Assembly (NCBI GenBank): GCA_037176725.1
Contig: JAZBRS010000020.1
Location: 101,574,501 to 101,638,500 of the forward strand
DNA: 64,000 nucleotides
DNA from: Posidonia oceanica
Lineage: Eukaryota > Streptophyta > Magnoliopsida > Alismatales > Posidoniaceae
Reading direction: 5' to 3'
Part shown: positions 11,878 to 23,135 of the stretch, piece after piece
Layout of the letters: the number at the start of each line of letters is the position of its first letter
How positions within the stretch are numbered: position 1 is the stretch's first letter
Program-made: the position numbers and the translations under genes
The notes under the pieces: generated by a model
The model's input: only the letters and a program-made list of their open reading frames with translations
The model's database searches: none
What the model was told of the DNA's origin: nothing

Positions 11878-13092
11878 TTCGACCCTCGCTTTGCAGATCA
11901 TTTCACCCCTGTCCTGCCCCTTGCATTTCCACCCTTTGTACATCTTCATGCATCTCTCTGTCCTATCTCTTGCATCCCCGCATTTGTACATCTCCATGCA
12001 TTTCTTCAAGCATACCTCATTCAAAAAAAAAGCAAAGCAAAAAAATCATGCATTGCATCTGGCCCAATGATGAAATCGGAAGTGCTTGCCTGCTCTGGAA
12101 GGAGTCTACCCTACCTCACCTGACACTACTTAGATGTCTTAGCTAGTGAGGGAGCCACCACTCAGTGAGAATAGGTGAAATATCCAAACCCTCTAGGACT
12201 TACACCTCCCGAGGGAGATAAAATGCTAGGGAGTGAGCAAGAGCGTGAGCGAAAAATACATGTCTAAGCATGGGCATAAAAGAAAAGAATGAAAACAGAA
12301 GGCAAAGACAGAAGTAGACCCTAGAGATAGAGGCATGCAGTGTAACCTCGTCCCTCCAACTTACCTTGGAGAGGAGTTGAAGCTCGCACCTGGCAAATCT
12401 ACAAATCCCATAGGGTCTAGCCACCCCTGTCTAGCAAGCAGCTCCCCAGCTTCAAACTAGGTGCCCATTACCTCCAAGTTAGGGATAAGGAAAGCCTGCA
12501 CACCTATAAGGGAGCAAAAGAAACAAGAAATGAAAAGAGTAGGTGTAGGTCCTTGAGAGTTTGGCGTGGAGCCTGTCCTCACTACACCACTACCCAAGCA
12601 CCGCCATCACCCTTTCCAGAGCGCCACCAACAAGTTAGGAGTTTGAGTAGAGTCCAGTGAGTCAGGGACCACTCTCTTCCTCTGTAGCAGGCGCTAAGCA
12701 CTCCCTATGCTAAGGGCTACGCACATCAATCATACATCATGCATATATCTACAGCACCGATCATTCCTTTTCTTCTATCTTTCTACTCTGCAATACTTGA
12801 CTCGGCATTGAGACAGTACTTCTATCAAGCACGCATCAACCTCCTTCGAGCTACACTGGTCCAGAGCTCCTACCAGTTCTATCCTGTGCAGGCAGAATTG
12901 CCTTTGTTTGAATATGCTTAGTCTCTACGTTTTGAATGCTAGCTGTTGAACATTGTGAACTGCTTTATTAACATTGAAATCTGCCCCTTTATCAACTAGT
13001 GGTTGCACGCATATATGATCTGACGAACCACAACCTTGACTGCAGGTACCTGGAGATTCTGCACCAGCTGCCTGCATTCTCCCTCTTGCGCA
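11878..13092 (+). other. Element A region between integrase and extra ORF
   Basis: No credible coding sequence. Positions 12,420-12,640 resemble 42,105-42,300 in element D (shared words AGGTGCCCATTACCTCCAAG-like and GAGTTTGGCGTGGAG-like), marking the two elements as relatives. A CTTGACTGCAG splice-acceptor-like site ends at 13,045, preceded by pyrimidines and a TGATCTGAC branch-like sequence; it could bring the downstream ORF under a spliced transcript. Confidence 0.5.
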
Positions 13093-14220
13093 ATGGGTTT
13101 CCCCACTTTAGTTACCCCGATGCATTGCTCTGAGACCCTGCGAGAGTGGATTGGCAAGCTCACTGAAGATGACCGCGAGAAGCTACGCACATGGGGCATT
13201 CCATCCAAGCTTCTAAGGGCAGCTGATGTCGAAGTGAGCGGGCATCTCTTGTGCGCTGCGGCAACGTTCTAGAAACCGGCATACCACGTCTTTCGCTTCG
13301 GCAGGACAGAGCTGACGCCGACACTAGAGGAGGTACATTGAATCTGCGGCTTCTCCAAGATCAAGGGACCAACTGTTTTTGTAAAGCGCGACAGGCACAT
13401 TGCAATCCTGAGCCAACTGTTTGGGCTCTCTACCGAAGGCTGCCAGCAAAGACTAATCTGCACCAGCGGGCTCACGCCCATGCTCTGCCTAGCATCCTTT
13501 GATGAGACTATGGAAAGGCGTACTGAACTCGGAGACGAGCTGTGGCTTCGAGGATTTGTCACTCGCTTCCTAAGCGAGCTGATTTTCACACATGGACGGA
13601 TGACAATTGCAATCGAGATTGTTGAGATTGCACTCGCTGTGGTGACCTGGTAGATCGACATGGCACCAGTCATCCTAGCAGAGACCTATCGCAGACTAGA
13701 CTGCGTCTCACACCGCTGTCGCCACTTCCACGGCTGCGAAGCACTCATACAGGTCTGGCTGGCCGGACATCTGGAGATAGACATCCTGCGCCCCTAGAAG
13801 CAAGCATTTGAGACATACTACAGCAGCAGCCATGCAAGGACCATCAAGAGCGTCCTAGAGGATTATGAGAAACTATCAAAGCTAACGGATGATGCAATAA
13901 CTTAGCTTATCATCCCATCCTTAGCTGAGCCATTCACTGTCATCTTTGGCACCTACGACATGCGACTCATGGTGCTGCCAGGATTCACTAGGGGTGTGGA
14001 ATACCACCTTATCCGAGTCATGTGGCAATTTGGCTTCCAACAAGGCGCCTTTGTTGATAGCACCGTGCCCAGGCTCCTGCAGACCTATCCTCTTAGCTCG
14101 GCTGCTGCCACAACAGAACTAGCTGACCTGATGCAGCATGGAGTGCAGTCGATGGACATCGTAGCTGTAAAGGGCTCAAGATGCACTTCCAAGTACGTGG
14201 CTGAGGTGCAGGGACTCTGA
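13093..14220 (+). pseudogene. DUF7745 / plant-mobile-domain-like extra ORF
   Basis: One frame of about 376 codons from ATG 13,093 to TGA 14,218. Stops inside it: TAG 13,270, TGA 13,338, TAG 13,651, 13,795 and 13,903. The pattern resembles the DUF7745/PMD-like family: LREWIGKLTEDDREKLRTWG, then an aromatic segment YHVFRFGRTELTPTLEEVH, then VILAETYRRLD, CEALIQVWLAGHL and YDMRLMVLPGF. PMD-type domains occur in host proteins such as MAIN/MAIL and in some gypsy and MULE transposons; their role in transposons is not settled. It sits between integrase and the 3' tandem repeats, on the same strand. Element D has no such ORF in its surviving 3' region. Family assignment is by remembered motif pattern and is moderately sure. 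Confidence 0.65.
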
Positions 14221-14830
14221 CCCATCAACGAGATCCCACCTGGTGCCCCCTAGTTCCCTAACTCCAGGAAATCAAAGAAAGCCCAAATCAACTAGGGCGT
14301 TTGTACAGTTGCTTGCTTGTTTAGTCTTTTGAATCATGCTGTATCTTTTGGCCTGGCATAGGCATGTAACCAGAGATTAATCAATGCAAAATTGTTTCAT
14401 GCCACCTGATTATGTTGCATGCCCTGCCTTTGCATATTTGTTCCTACCAGGATGCTGTGGGAGGCACATCAAGCACTTCAGAGTGCTAGGAGCAACAACC
14501 AGGACTCTCAACGCAAGGGAGCTGCAGCAAAGCCTCCCCCTGCAATCAATCTGCATGCTAGAACCTCTGCAGACTCACACCATCAAAGCAAGCAAGCCGT
14601 CAAGCATTTTCGCTCGGATCTTCCTCCGGACTGGTACCCCCCAACTACTCGTTTGGCAAACACGTTAGTTTTGTCTGCATTCTTCGCTTTTTTGATGCCA
14701 GGGGCACTTCGCCTATCCCCTGGTATCATTCCTGATACCAGGGGCATCTTTTTGCTACCCTGTGGTATCACTCCCTTGTTCTTCCTTTCCTTCTAGCCAT
14801 TAAGTCCGTGGGCTTACCGGTTGCTCTTTG
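14221..14830 (+). other. Element A 3' UTR before the tandem repeats
   Basis: No coding sequence recognised. The last 150 bp hold an inverted repeat described separately and CCAGGGGCA-type words that recur in element D at 42,940 and 43,690-43,770. Confidence 0.5.
14717..14744 (+). repeat. Perfect 12-bp hairpin in the 3' UTR
   Basis: CCCCTGGTATCA, a 4-base loop TTCC, then TGATACCAGGGG: 12 of 12 pairs. A related hairpin is at 43,708-43,740 in element D, also beside tandem repeats and upstream of the LTR. Its retention suggests a structural role in element RNA, but that is inference. Confidence 0.8.
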
Positions 14831-16430
14831 GGTGACTCCGTTTGGTGCACGGAGTCCTCGGCCTATTTCCTCGTGCAAGGTCAGGCCCGCTTGCTTCCTC
14901 TTGCGAGGACAAGTCTTTGCTTGACTCTGTGCGAACAAAGTCCTTTGCCTGTTTCCTCGTGCGAGGTCAGGCCTGCTTGCTCCCTCGTGCGAAGACAAGC
15001 CCTAGCGCAGGCTCCGTGCGGACGGAGTTTTTGCCTGTTTCCTCATGCAAGGATCAGGCTCGCTTATTCCTCAACCGAGAACAAACCTATGCGTGCCCCC
15101 TGGCGACTTTGCTCTGTGTGGACGAAGTCCCCTGCCTATTTCCTCGTGCGAGGTCAGGCCCGTTTGCTTCCTCATGCGAGGACAGGCCCTCCTAGCGACT
15201 TTACTCTGTGCGGACGAAGTCCCCCGCCTATTTCCTCATGCGAGGTCAAGCCCACTTGCTTCCTCGTGCGAGGACAAGCCCCCTAGCGACTTCGCTCCAT
15301 GCGGATGAAGTCCCCCACCTATTTCCTCATGCGAGGTTAGGCCCGCTTGCTTCCTCGTGAGAGGACAAGCCCCCTGGTGACTTCGCTCCGTGCGGACGAG
15401 GTCCCCCACTTGTTTCCTCGTGTGAGGTCAAGCCTGCTTGCTTCCTCGTGCGAGGACAAGCCCCCCTTTGGTGACTTCGCTCTATACAGATGAGGTCCCC
15501 CGCTTGTTTCCTCGTGCGAGGTCAGGCCCGCTTACTTCCTCGTGCGAGGACAAGCCCCCCTTTGGTGACTCCGTTTGGTGTGAACGAAGTCCCCTGCCTG
15601 TTTCCTCGTGCGAGGTCAGGCCCGCTTGCTTCCTCGTGTGAGGACAAGCCCCCCTTTGGTGACTCCATTTGGTGCGAATGAAGTCCCCTGCCTGTTTCTT
15701 CGTGCGAGGATCAGGCCAACTTGCTTCCCCGGTCGGGGACAAGCCCCTTTCGGTGACTTCGTTTTGTGCGAACGAAGTCCCCTGTCTGTTTCCTCGTGCG
15801 AGGATCAGCCCCGCTTGTTTCCTCGTGCGAGGACAAGCCCCCCTGGCGACTCCGTTTGGTGCGAACGAAGTCCCCTGTCTGTTTCCTCGTGTAAGGACCA
15901 GCTTGCTTGTTTCCTCATGCGTGAGGATGAGCCCCCCCCGGATTCCATCTGCACGGAATCCCCTGCTTGCTTCCTCGTGCGAGGACAGGCCTTTTTCGGC
16001 TCCGTCCGCACGGAGGCCGCGCTTGCTTCCTCATGTGAAGACAAGCCCCCTTTGGTGACTCCGTTTGGTGCACGGAATCCCTTGCTTGCTTCCTCGTGTG
16101 AGGATAGGCCCGCTTGCTTCCTCGTGCGAGGACAAGCCTTTGCTCAGCTCTGTGGGCACGGAGTCCTTCCCTGTTTCCTCATGCGAGGATCAGCCTCGCT
16201 TGCTTCCTCATGCGAGGACAAGCCCCCTGGCGACTTCACTCCGTGTGGACGAAGTCCCCTGCCTGTTTCCTTGTGCGAGGTCAGGCCCACTTATCCTCAG
16301 GCCAGGACAAGCCTTTGGCGACTCCGTTTAGTGCGAACGAAGTCCCCCGTCTACTTCCTCATGTGAGGACAAGCCCGCTTGTTTCCTCGTGCGAGGATCA
16401 GCCCTTGCGTAGCTTCGCTCCGGGCGGATG
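14825..16430 (+). repeat. ~93-bp tandem repeat array in element A 3' UTR
   Basis: About 17 degenerate units with a period of roughly 92-95 bp. Typical unit parts: GGTGACTCCGTTTGGTGCG, AACGAAGTCCCCTGCCTG, TTTCCTCGTGCGAGGTCAGG, CCCGCTTGCTTCCTCGTG and CGAGGACAAGCC. Each unit normally has two copies of CCTCGTGCGAGG, a 5-bp stem with a 2-base loop. Long reading frames on both strands here are by-products of the repeat. Variable tandem repeats between the last ORF and the 3' LTR are known for Tat/Ogre elements and can seed satellites. Confidence 0.92.
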
Positions 16431-16917
16431 AAGCCCCGCTTGTCCTCCTTTTTCTTGCCTTCTTGCTTGCCTTTCGGTTCGGTAGGGGGAGATGCCTCTC
16501 TTCCCTTGTGTGTTCTTGGAATCCTACCCCTTTTGCACGGCTTTGGCTGCTTACTTGCTTCCTCGAGCGAGGACAATTTGTTTTATCTATTCCTCTTTCG
16601 GACCAGCAGCCCTAACTGCTCGGACGACAAGCCCGTCAGTCTTGTTCGGTGCCACTTATTGTGCAAGTTTGGACTAGCCGCCAACTTGCCGCCTTGCATT
16701 AGCATCACTCTGCATTAGCATGCCTTGCATCAGCATTCGCATCTGCATCTACATCTACATTGTTGCATTGCAGCAATGGGTCATGATTTTCGATGCATCC
16801 GTCGAATAAGTGACTCACGCCAACAGCAATTCGCACTCCTGCCGACGTTAAAAGGGGTGTCTTGTCAACCTTGAGCAGCGGTCTCGCTACGCTTGACCTC
16901 GCTCAAGGAGGGGTATC
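16431..16917 (+). other. Element A 3' UTR end and polypurine tract
   Basis: Contains GCATTAGCAT/GCATCAGCAT-type short repeats (16,690-16,760) and a segment shared with D (16,860-16,917 against 50,085-50,141, including CTTGACCTCGCTCAAGGAGG). The PPT is CAAGGAGGGGTATC at 16,904-16,917, immediately before the 3' LTR. Confidence 0.8.
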
Positions 16918-19900
16918 TGTAGACACCCCATTTTGACAGTGTGGAAGATGGTGGATTCTCCTACAAGCTCGTTCGAACCCTGGGATAGCCAATCTCACCT
17001 AAAAAAACCCCAAGACCTTCACTCAAGCCCACCTAAGCCTTAGCCCACATTTAACCCAAGTTTCAAACCAAAACCAAGCCCAACTTATACCTTTCTCCTC
17101 TTGGGCTTGTTGGACGCTGGCATTGGCAGCGTCCAACGTTGGAGGCGCTCTGTGCCAGCGTCCAACGAGTCGAGAGTTGCAGTGGCAACCGCCACCTCTA
17201 GCTCACCACCTCCATCCTTCCTCCCGCCCATACCGCACATACTACCCGTCCCCTCACCTCACTATAGCCACCCGCTTGGTGCCAAGCCCACTTACTCCCT
17301 GCCACGGCATCCCTTCCTCCGCCGGTAAGTCTTCGGCTCACACAGCCACCCACTGCCACTGCCGCTTGCATCCTGCCACCACCGAGACTTTGGCCACCTC
17401 TGGACAAGCCACACTAACTCACCTGACATGCCTCGTGGCCTCCCCACTCACGCCATGCCCTGCCAAAGCCTCTACCACCTCTACCGACCTCTACCATGTG
17501 CTAGAAGAACCCAACAAAACCAGCACAAACCCATCCGTTGCAGCGTTACCATACCCATTTGCAAGAGAATTCGTAGCCTCCTGAGCCTTGAGTGAACTAC
17601 CACGAGTGCACCCAAGCCTCTAACGACCTTTCCTGAGCTTCCCTTGCATCCCAGGAGCTCGTCGGAGCAGCCGCTGCCGCCTTCTTCCTCGCTTCCGGCC
17701 AACTGCAAACAGCGCCTTCCGGCCACGTTCAGGTGCATTCCTCTTCACCCCTAGCTAGCATGTGCATGTAGTAGTATGTTAGACTAGTTTGCACGCACGC
17801 ACACCCCCTTGGTTGGCCGAAAAGGCCTCAGCCGCCGGCCACAAGGAGGAGGAGGTGGGTGGAGCAATCCACCCACCCATTTCTAGCGCCGAGCATATGG
17901 ACATGCTCGTCGTCACTCACTCTTGCTTCCTAGCAAGTTGATTTGGGATTTTTGGTCAACTTGGCCACTAATCTCGTCTGGGAAACTTCCCGACCTATTG
18001 GACGCGTGGTCTGGTGCGTCCAACGTTGGACGCACCATGAGGTGGCGTCCAACACCCCTACATGCCAGTTTTTTTATTTTCTTTCTTTGCTTCTATATTG
18101 CTATGGTTTGAATGCTTTTAACTGTGGATTATTGTTAGAAGCTTTCTTTCATGTCCCTAGATGCCATGCCATGTCTAATATAGGGTTTTGATCTTAGTTT
18201 GGATCCATTGTTGCATGCTTCCGATTTGCCTTACTGCTTCCCTGTGTAGGATGCTGGAATGCATCGCGTCCTACGTTGGACGTTGGTGTATCCAGTGCCC
18301 TACGCTTCTGCTTGCTTGCACCTGTTTGAATGCTCAGATATTGCATGTATTTAGGATACTACTTGATCCATGTATGCATGCCTTGGTTTAGCTTATTTTC
18401 AGTAGCTTGGATGCATGCTTAAGTGGTTTTTGGGCTAGTTCTCTCTACAGCTTGGTGTGCCTGCCTCTTGTCTGTGTTGGACACAACTACTTACTGTGTT
18501 CTATGTTGGACACAGCTGGTTACTGCGTCCTATTCATATGCATGTCTGCCTTTGCTTTGATGCTTACGTGATGCTTTATTTTTTCTTGTTTGTTGCTTGA
18601 TCCATGCATGCATGTTCAGCTCGGTTCCTGTGACCACGGCTTCCAGGTTTGCAAGGCTTTCTACTCAGTTTGCATGCAGGTTTCCTTTGGGTCCGTTCCC
18701 AAGGTGTTGGACGTTGATGGTGCTAGCGTCCTACATAGGACGCAGGCACTGCAGTGTCCAACGCACCAACTGGCCTTCTGTTTATTTCTTTATTTTCTCG
18801 CTACCCTGGTTTGAATGCTATATTTGTGTGGATCATCTTGCATGTTTCCCTTTATGCCATCCACATGCTATGCTTTAATCTTGCTTTGATCTTGGCTTGT
18901 TTCTCATTTTCGTATCTTAGTTTGACCTGCCTGGGTGTAGGACGCTAGAGTTCCCAATGTCCTATGTTGGACGCTGGTAGAGCTCGCGTCTTACTACCCA
19001 GTTTATCTGCTTGCATCTTACATCTTATGGTCTGCATTATTTTGGGATGTTTAGCTAGCCCATGTGCGTGCATGCTATTCCATGGGTTTTCTTTCAGCTT
19101 CTCGCAGATTTGCATCGCATTTTTATCATTTTGCATGTTGCAGTTTGCACGTTTCTATTGGCTAAGCGTTGGACGCAGAATGCTTTGGCGTCCTATGTTG
19201 GACGCTAAGTATTCTAGCGTCCAACACTCTGCAGCATTTTAAGTCATGTTTATGCTTGCATCTTGCCCATAAATCTTTTCTGGTTATTTATCCTGCTTGC
19301 CTAGCATGATTTGCATATCTACCAATGCCATGTCGCACTTGCATCGCATTCATGCATCTAGAATGCATTGATTTCCAAAACTGTGTGTTCTCTGCTGTTT
19401 GCCTCCATTAAGTATTGGACGCTCTCTGTCCCTGCGTCCAACACAGGACGCAAGTCATTGCTGCGTCCAACACTTACAGTTGGTTGAACTCTATTTTAAA
19501 GTGTCAATTTGGTTTCGCTTATCGCTTTCTGCATTTTATCGCCTTCGATACATGCCTCGACACCCATGCGTGCTGTCGGACCCCTGTTTTTGGCTTTACG
19601 CCTTGCATCGCCTATTTTCCCGTGGTTTCTCGCCTCAGATTTGTTTTCCTTTGCATGTCACTTACGTTGCATGGTTTTCATCGCTGTTTTGTTTTACCGC
19701 CTATATTTGCATTAAGGTAGTGATGCTTACTGTCTGTAGTTCTTACGAACCAGGGTTCGCCCGGTTCGGAACGCAGGCAGCACTACTGAGCTCCTAGGCT
19801 GCACGTTTAATTTCCCAAGCATAGCATTCAGGTATTTAGGCATTTAAAGCATTAGGCATGCATAGCATCTATCGCCCTCGGGCGTATAGTTAAACGCAAT

Positions 19901-20295
19901 CATTGCCGAAATTCCTGCATATGCGAGTGTTAAGCCTAGAAAGACCGATTCTCGGACATATTAGGGGTGCCTAACACCATCCCCGTGCGTAATAGGAGTC
20001 CTTGCCCTTTCTCTTGGCCCGTTATGACCATTATGCCCTCATCCTTGGCACGAGTCATAGCATTGGCATCTTTTTGCATGGTTTTCTTGCTTTTCCCTAG
20101 TTTTCCTTGTCTCCCGATTTAATAGACACGGTAGCGACTCTGATTTTGTCTTATCTTTCTTTTTTCCTCTTTTTCCAACATTTCCGAGTATAAATTTCTT
20201 CCTCGAATCCAACCGCTAATAGTAAACCTACATCCGATCGGTGCACGCGAGCTTTGACATCGTGCATGGACGATCCGAATTTCAGGATTACTACA
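16918..20295 (+). repeat. Element A 3' LTR, complete, 3.4 kb
   Basis: It starts TGTAGACACCCCATTTTGAC right after the PPT and ends GATTACTACA (TG...CA). Inside are paired palindromic GCGTCCAA modules (17,106-19,473), a strong splice-donor-like CCGGTAAGT (GT at 17,325), the conserved U5 block (about 19,932-20,040) and a PBS-like TAGCGACTCT at 20,132-20,141. Reading frames inside are not recognisable. Confidence 0.9.
17106..19473 (+). repeat. Eight paired palindromic GCGTCCAA modules in LTR A
   Basis: Modules start near 17,106, 17,998, 18,256, 18,476, 18,708, 18,937, 19,166 and 19,413. Each is about 55-60 bp and reads roughly TTGGACGC, 8-15 variable bases, GCGTCC(A/T)A, then often GTTGGACGC, variable bases and GCGTCCAA: two inverted pairs back to back, with the centre GCGTCCAACGTTGGACGC itself palindromic. 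From the third on they are spaced about 220-250 bp, which also reflects a loose repeat of the surrounding LTR. Confidence 0.85.
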
Positions 20296-20439
20296 ATAAG
20301 CAAAGAATAAGGGCTAACGCAATAAATAAGCAGACAAAGTAACCAATGCTAAGCCAAGCAGAGAAACAAGCCACACAAAAGCAGAAACGCGGGAGCGAAA
20401 GCCAGAGTCTGGTTATCCCCAACGGAGTCGCCACTTTCC
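20296..20439 (-). other. Element B2 internal leftover with primer binding site
   Basis: On the minus strand the PBS TGGCGACTCCGTTGGGGA (20,416-20,433) lies 6 bases after the end of LTR B2. The remaining ~120 bp are leader sequence (TGGCTTTCGCTCCCGCGTTT-like, comparable with A's leader at 2130). Element A begins beyond 20,295, so A split B2 in its leader. Confidence 0.75.
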
Positions 20440-22792
20440 TGTGACCGCCTGCCTCTCGGTACAATGACGCGGTCGCACGCTGCCAGAGCTCGCATGCGCC
20501 GGTCAGCGTAGAGGGAGGAAGACACGGTCAGCGGTGAATCCAGGGAGGAAAACTCGACTTGAAAACACCAAGAAAACTAGCGAAGAACGCAAAGGCAAAC
20601 AAAAATAAAGAAGACATGGAGTCGCCACCTAATCTATTAAAACGGAAAGACTAGGAAAACCAGGGAAAAGCATGTGAGAAAACTCATGCAATTTAAAAGA
20701 TGCTAATCCGATCCAAATGTATATGACACAAGGTCAATGCGGTCCAAAGAAAGGGTAAGGACTCCTGCTACATGCGGGGAAGGTGTTAGGCATTCCCGAC
20801 ACGCCTAAGGAATCGGTCTTTCTTGGCCAATCCGCTCTTGTATGGCAAATGTTGGCAAATGAATGCCAGTTTATATTCACCCTAAGGCGGTATGCAAGAT
20901 GCAATTATAAACCATGCAAAGCTTAGCAAAACCTTGTTAAATGCCACTAATTGAAGTTAAAACAACTAATTAGGGTAAAATGTTGCAATAAATCGGTAGG
21001 CAAGTAGAAGAAACAATACTAGAATCAAATAATGCAAATAAACAAATCACAAAGCGACAAGTGAGGGAGCTCAGTCCACTGTTTGTTTGCATCGCCCCTG
21101 TCCCTGGCGACAAAAGAGATCGCTGTTATGAGCGGCACTTGGATGTGTCACCGCTGAGATGGGCAACCTGGCTATTCCAGACAGGGACCTTCATTGCCGG
21201 AGAAAAGCCATGCAAACGATTCAAAACTCGAAATGAAACACAGGGAAATAAAGAGGGCATATCCAGGTTTAAGAACATGTAATCACTTTGCAAAATGACG
21301 ACTTGGGTTACGAGATACACTAGCTCAAAGTCCGGTCGGAGGACTATCGGAAATGCCAGTGTAGTCGCCGGATTGACCAGCGACGCAACTGGTACCTCAG
21401 GCTGCCCAAACAGCGAACTTTGGTACCAAATCTCGCACCGCCGGAGAGGCAAAACATGAAACTAAATGCACGATATTAAAGAGCAAACATTCATGAATAG
21501 AAGCATACAATCATCACAATGAATGGACGTCTGGATCGCTCAGAATGGAGGGCCAAACATTGGTTGGAGGCAGTCCCAAGGATGAACTTCACCGCCGCCG
21601 TGCACCGCCCAGGCAATGCCAAACAGACCGGAGGTGATCGGGGAAGCACGACGGCATTCCCACGAACACCACCACACCTTCGATGTGGGAAATGGTTGGG
21701 TGGATTGTGCCACCCGTCCCCTCCCTTTCACCACCGAAGCGTAGAGGATTCCAGCCACTAGAGTGGCCGTCGATCCAAAGCATCGAGCTAGGATGCTTTG
21801 TGGAGGTGAAGGGGACGCAAGGAAAGCAAGTGCAGGCTGTGGGAAGTGGTAGGCGCCTCTTTCCCACCTCCACCGGCCACTCGCTAGCATTGCCAATCTC
21901 CACCGGCCGAATGGACGGCAGGGAGCACAAAGAAGAGGTCGGGCTAGGCTACCGGCAAGGGAGGGAACTCGGGAACGTTCCCAAGGCCTCAAGCTAGCTA
22001 AAGGGTGAGGGATGTCACCTGTGGAGCTCATCGAGGTTGGCAGCCGGAAGTGGGGAAGACGACCGGAGTTGGGTTCACTTCGCGACGGCGGGCACAGGAG
22101 GCTCTAGAATTACTCGGAATCACTCAGGGGAGGTCTCACTCGCACAAGGAAGGCTCTGGATCGCTCAGGAAGGTGCGGGAGGCTCTAGCTCTCTTGGATT
22201 CCAGTCAGGCAAAGGTGGAGGAATGGGTGCAGCAGTGGTTTTGTTCGGTCAAGGTCTGCACACGGCATGGAGGTGGCAAGGAGAGGAGGTATGGCATCGT
22301 GGGTCGTGGGCAAGGTCGTGGGAAGTCGTGGGTGTGTCAGGGCGTCATGGGACCATGGTCGGAAGCGTCCAAAACGGCCGCACGGGAGAGTTCAAATGGC
22401 TAGCACAGGCGGCTCTATTTCTCACAGTCAGTTGCCGCTCTCGATGGCAATAACACTAGTCGCCACACAAAGAGGCGCCAGAATTGGTCGCCACATGAAG
22501 GGGCGACTGAATGTGAGATCCAGTGGACTAGGCCTGCTGGGCTTGGGACTTGGCTTTGGGTTTAAATGGCTTTAGGGCTTTGATGTGAAAATGGGCTTAG
22601 GGTTTTTGTGAGGTTCTAAATGAGGTTTGGGTTTTTGTTTGAATTAAAGTGAGGTTTGAATGGGGTTTAGGCTTGGGTTAGGTTTAGGATTGGGGTTTGG
22701 GTATAGGATTATGTTTAGGTTGAGCCATGCCACAATCCGAGTGAGCCTCCAGAGATTCTCCAACGGCCAGCTACCGAAATGGGGTGTCTACA
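20440..22792 (-). repeat. Tat-type LTR B2, inverted, 2.35 kb
   Basis: On the minus strand it starts TGTAGACACCCCATTTCGG at 22,792 and ends GGTCACA at 20,440, followed by a PBS. The U5 block (20,746-20,827 reverse) matches A, C and D, and a PBS-like TGGCGACTCC lies inside the LTR at 20,618-20,627. Paired GTCGCC/GGCGAC modules occupy 22,455-22,512. Its first 250 bp (22,540-22,740) are G/T-rich in the + strand with GGGTTTAGG-like words. It is the 5' LTR of B2; B2's internal region and other LTR are not in the window. Confidence 0.85.
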
Positions 22793-22817
22793 GGCACCAC
22801 ATGTAGCGGCGACTTGA

Positions 22818-23135
22818 TGACGTGGACTCATCTAGGCCCTTTAAATCTGATCTTTCATCTCGTCCGCACCCTAGTGGACGCCTGTGCCAACGGTGGCTTG
22901 CTGACGTGGACCTTCTTTGACTCGGTCAAACAAGAATATCTGAGTCCTAGGTGCCTATGGCAACGGCAACTTGCTGACGTGGATCCCTCTTTAACTCGGT
23001 CAGCGTGCCTCCACATTATTAATCTGAAATATTTGTACTTGTCGCCGCTCATATAGGCGACTTGCTATAAATATCTAATTTTTCTAGAAACTTCCTAGAT
23101 CTGATCCACTCGTGCCCCCACACATCTATAAATAG
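22818..23135 (+). promoter_or_regulatory. Putative LTR promoter: three TGACGTGG motifs and a TATA box
   Basis: TGACGTGG occurs at 22,818-22,825, 22,902-22,909 and 22,975-22,982, each in a similar CTTG(A/C)TGACGTGGA context, followed 140 bp later by CTATAAATAG at 23,126-23,135. TGACGTGG has the ACGT core bound by plant bZIP factors (C-box/G-box hybrid). Transcription would start near 23,160. Confidence 0.55.

Larger units (their letters stand above)
1691..20295 (+). mobile_element. Element A: Ty3/gypsy LTR retrotransposon, Tat lineage, decayed
   Basis: In order: truncated 5' LTR (1691-2100), PBS, leader, gag, protease, long Ala/Pro spacer, RT, RNase H, second RNase H, integrase, an extra DUF7745-like ORF, a 3' UTR with tandem repeats, PPT and a full 3' LTR (16,918-20,295). 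The order PR-RT-RH-aRNH-INT, the absence of a chromodomain and the TGTAGACACCCC LTR start place it in the Tat branch (Ogre/Retand relatives). The remnant at 1691-2100 matches 19,861-20,295, so A lost about 3 kb of its 5' LTR. At least 22 in-frame stops and three or more frameshifts make it non-coding today. On the right it abuts a leftover of an inverted Tat element, into which it apparently inserted. Confidence 0.9.

Noticed and set aside
3230..14220. TAG stops as programmed readthrough or a recoded amber codon
   Set aside because: The stops come with frameshifts and with other element types having the same decay, so simple mutation of CAG is enough.
14828..16366. Overlapping open frames of 60-250 codons on both strands in the 93-bp array
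   Set aside because: By-product of a GC-rich tandem repeat with few stops; frames change from unit to unit.
14825..16430. CRISPR-like array of direct repeats
   Set aside because: Units are contiguous tandem copies without unique spacers, in a plant retrotransposon.
22560..22740. Telomere-like GGGTTTAGG/TTAGGTTTAGG words in LTR B2 (also 1460-1600 in B1, and CCAAACCTA words in LTR C)
   Set aside because: Irregular spacing and no perfect TTTAGGG run; this is a G/T-rich start of the LTR shared by B-family members and not an interstitial telomere.
1..22792. LTRs B1 and B2 as the two ends of one inverted element around A
   Set aside because: They share a family but differ greatly over the first 300 bp and in their module regions, too much for sister LTRs.
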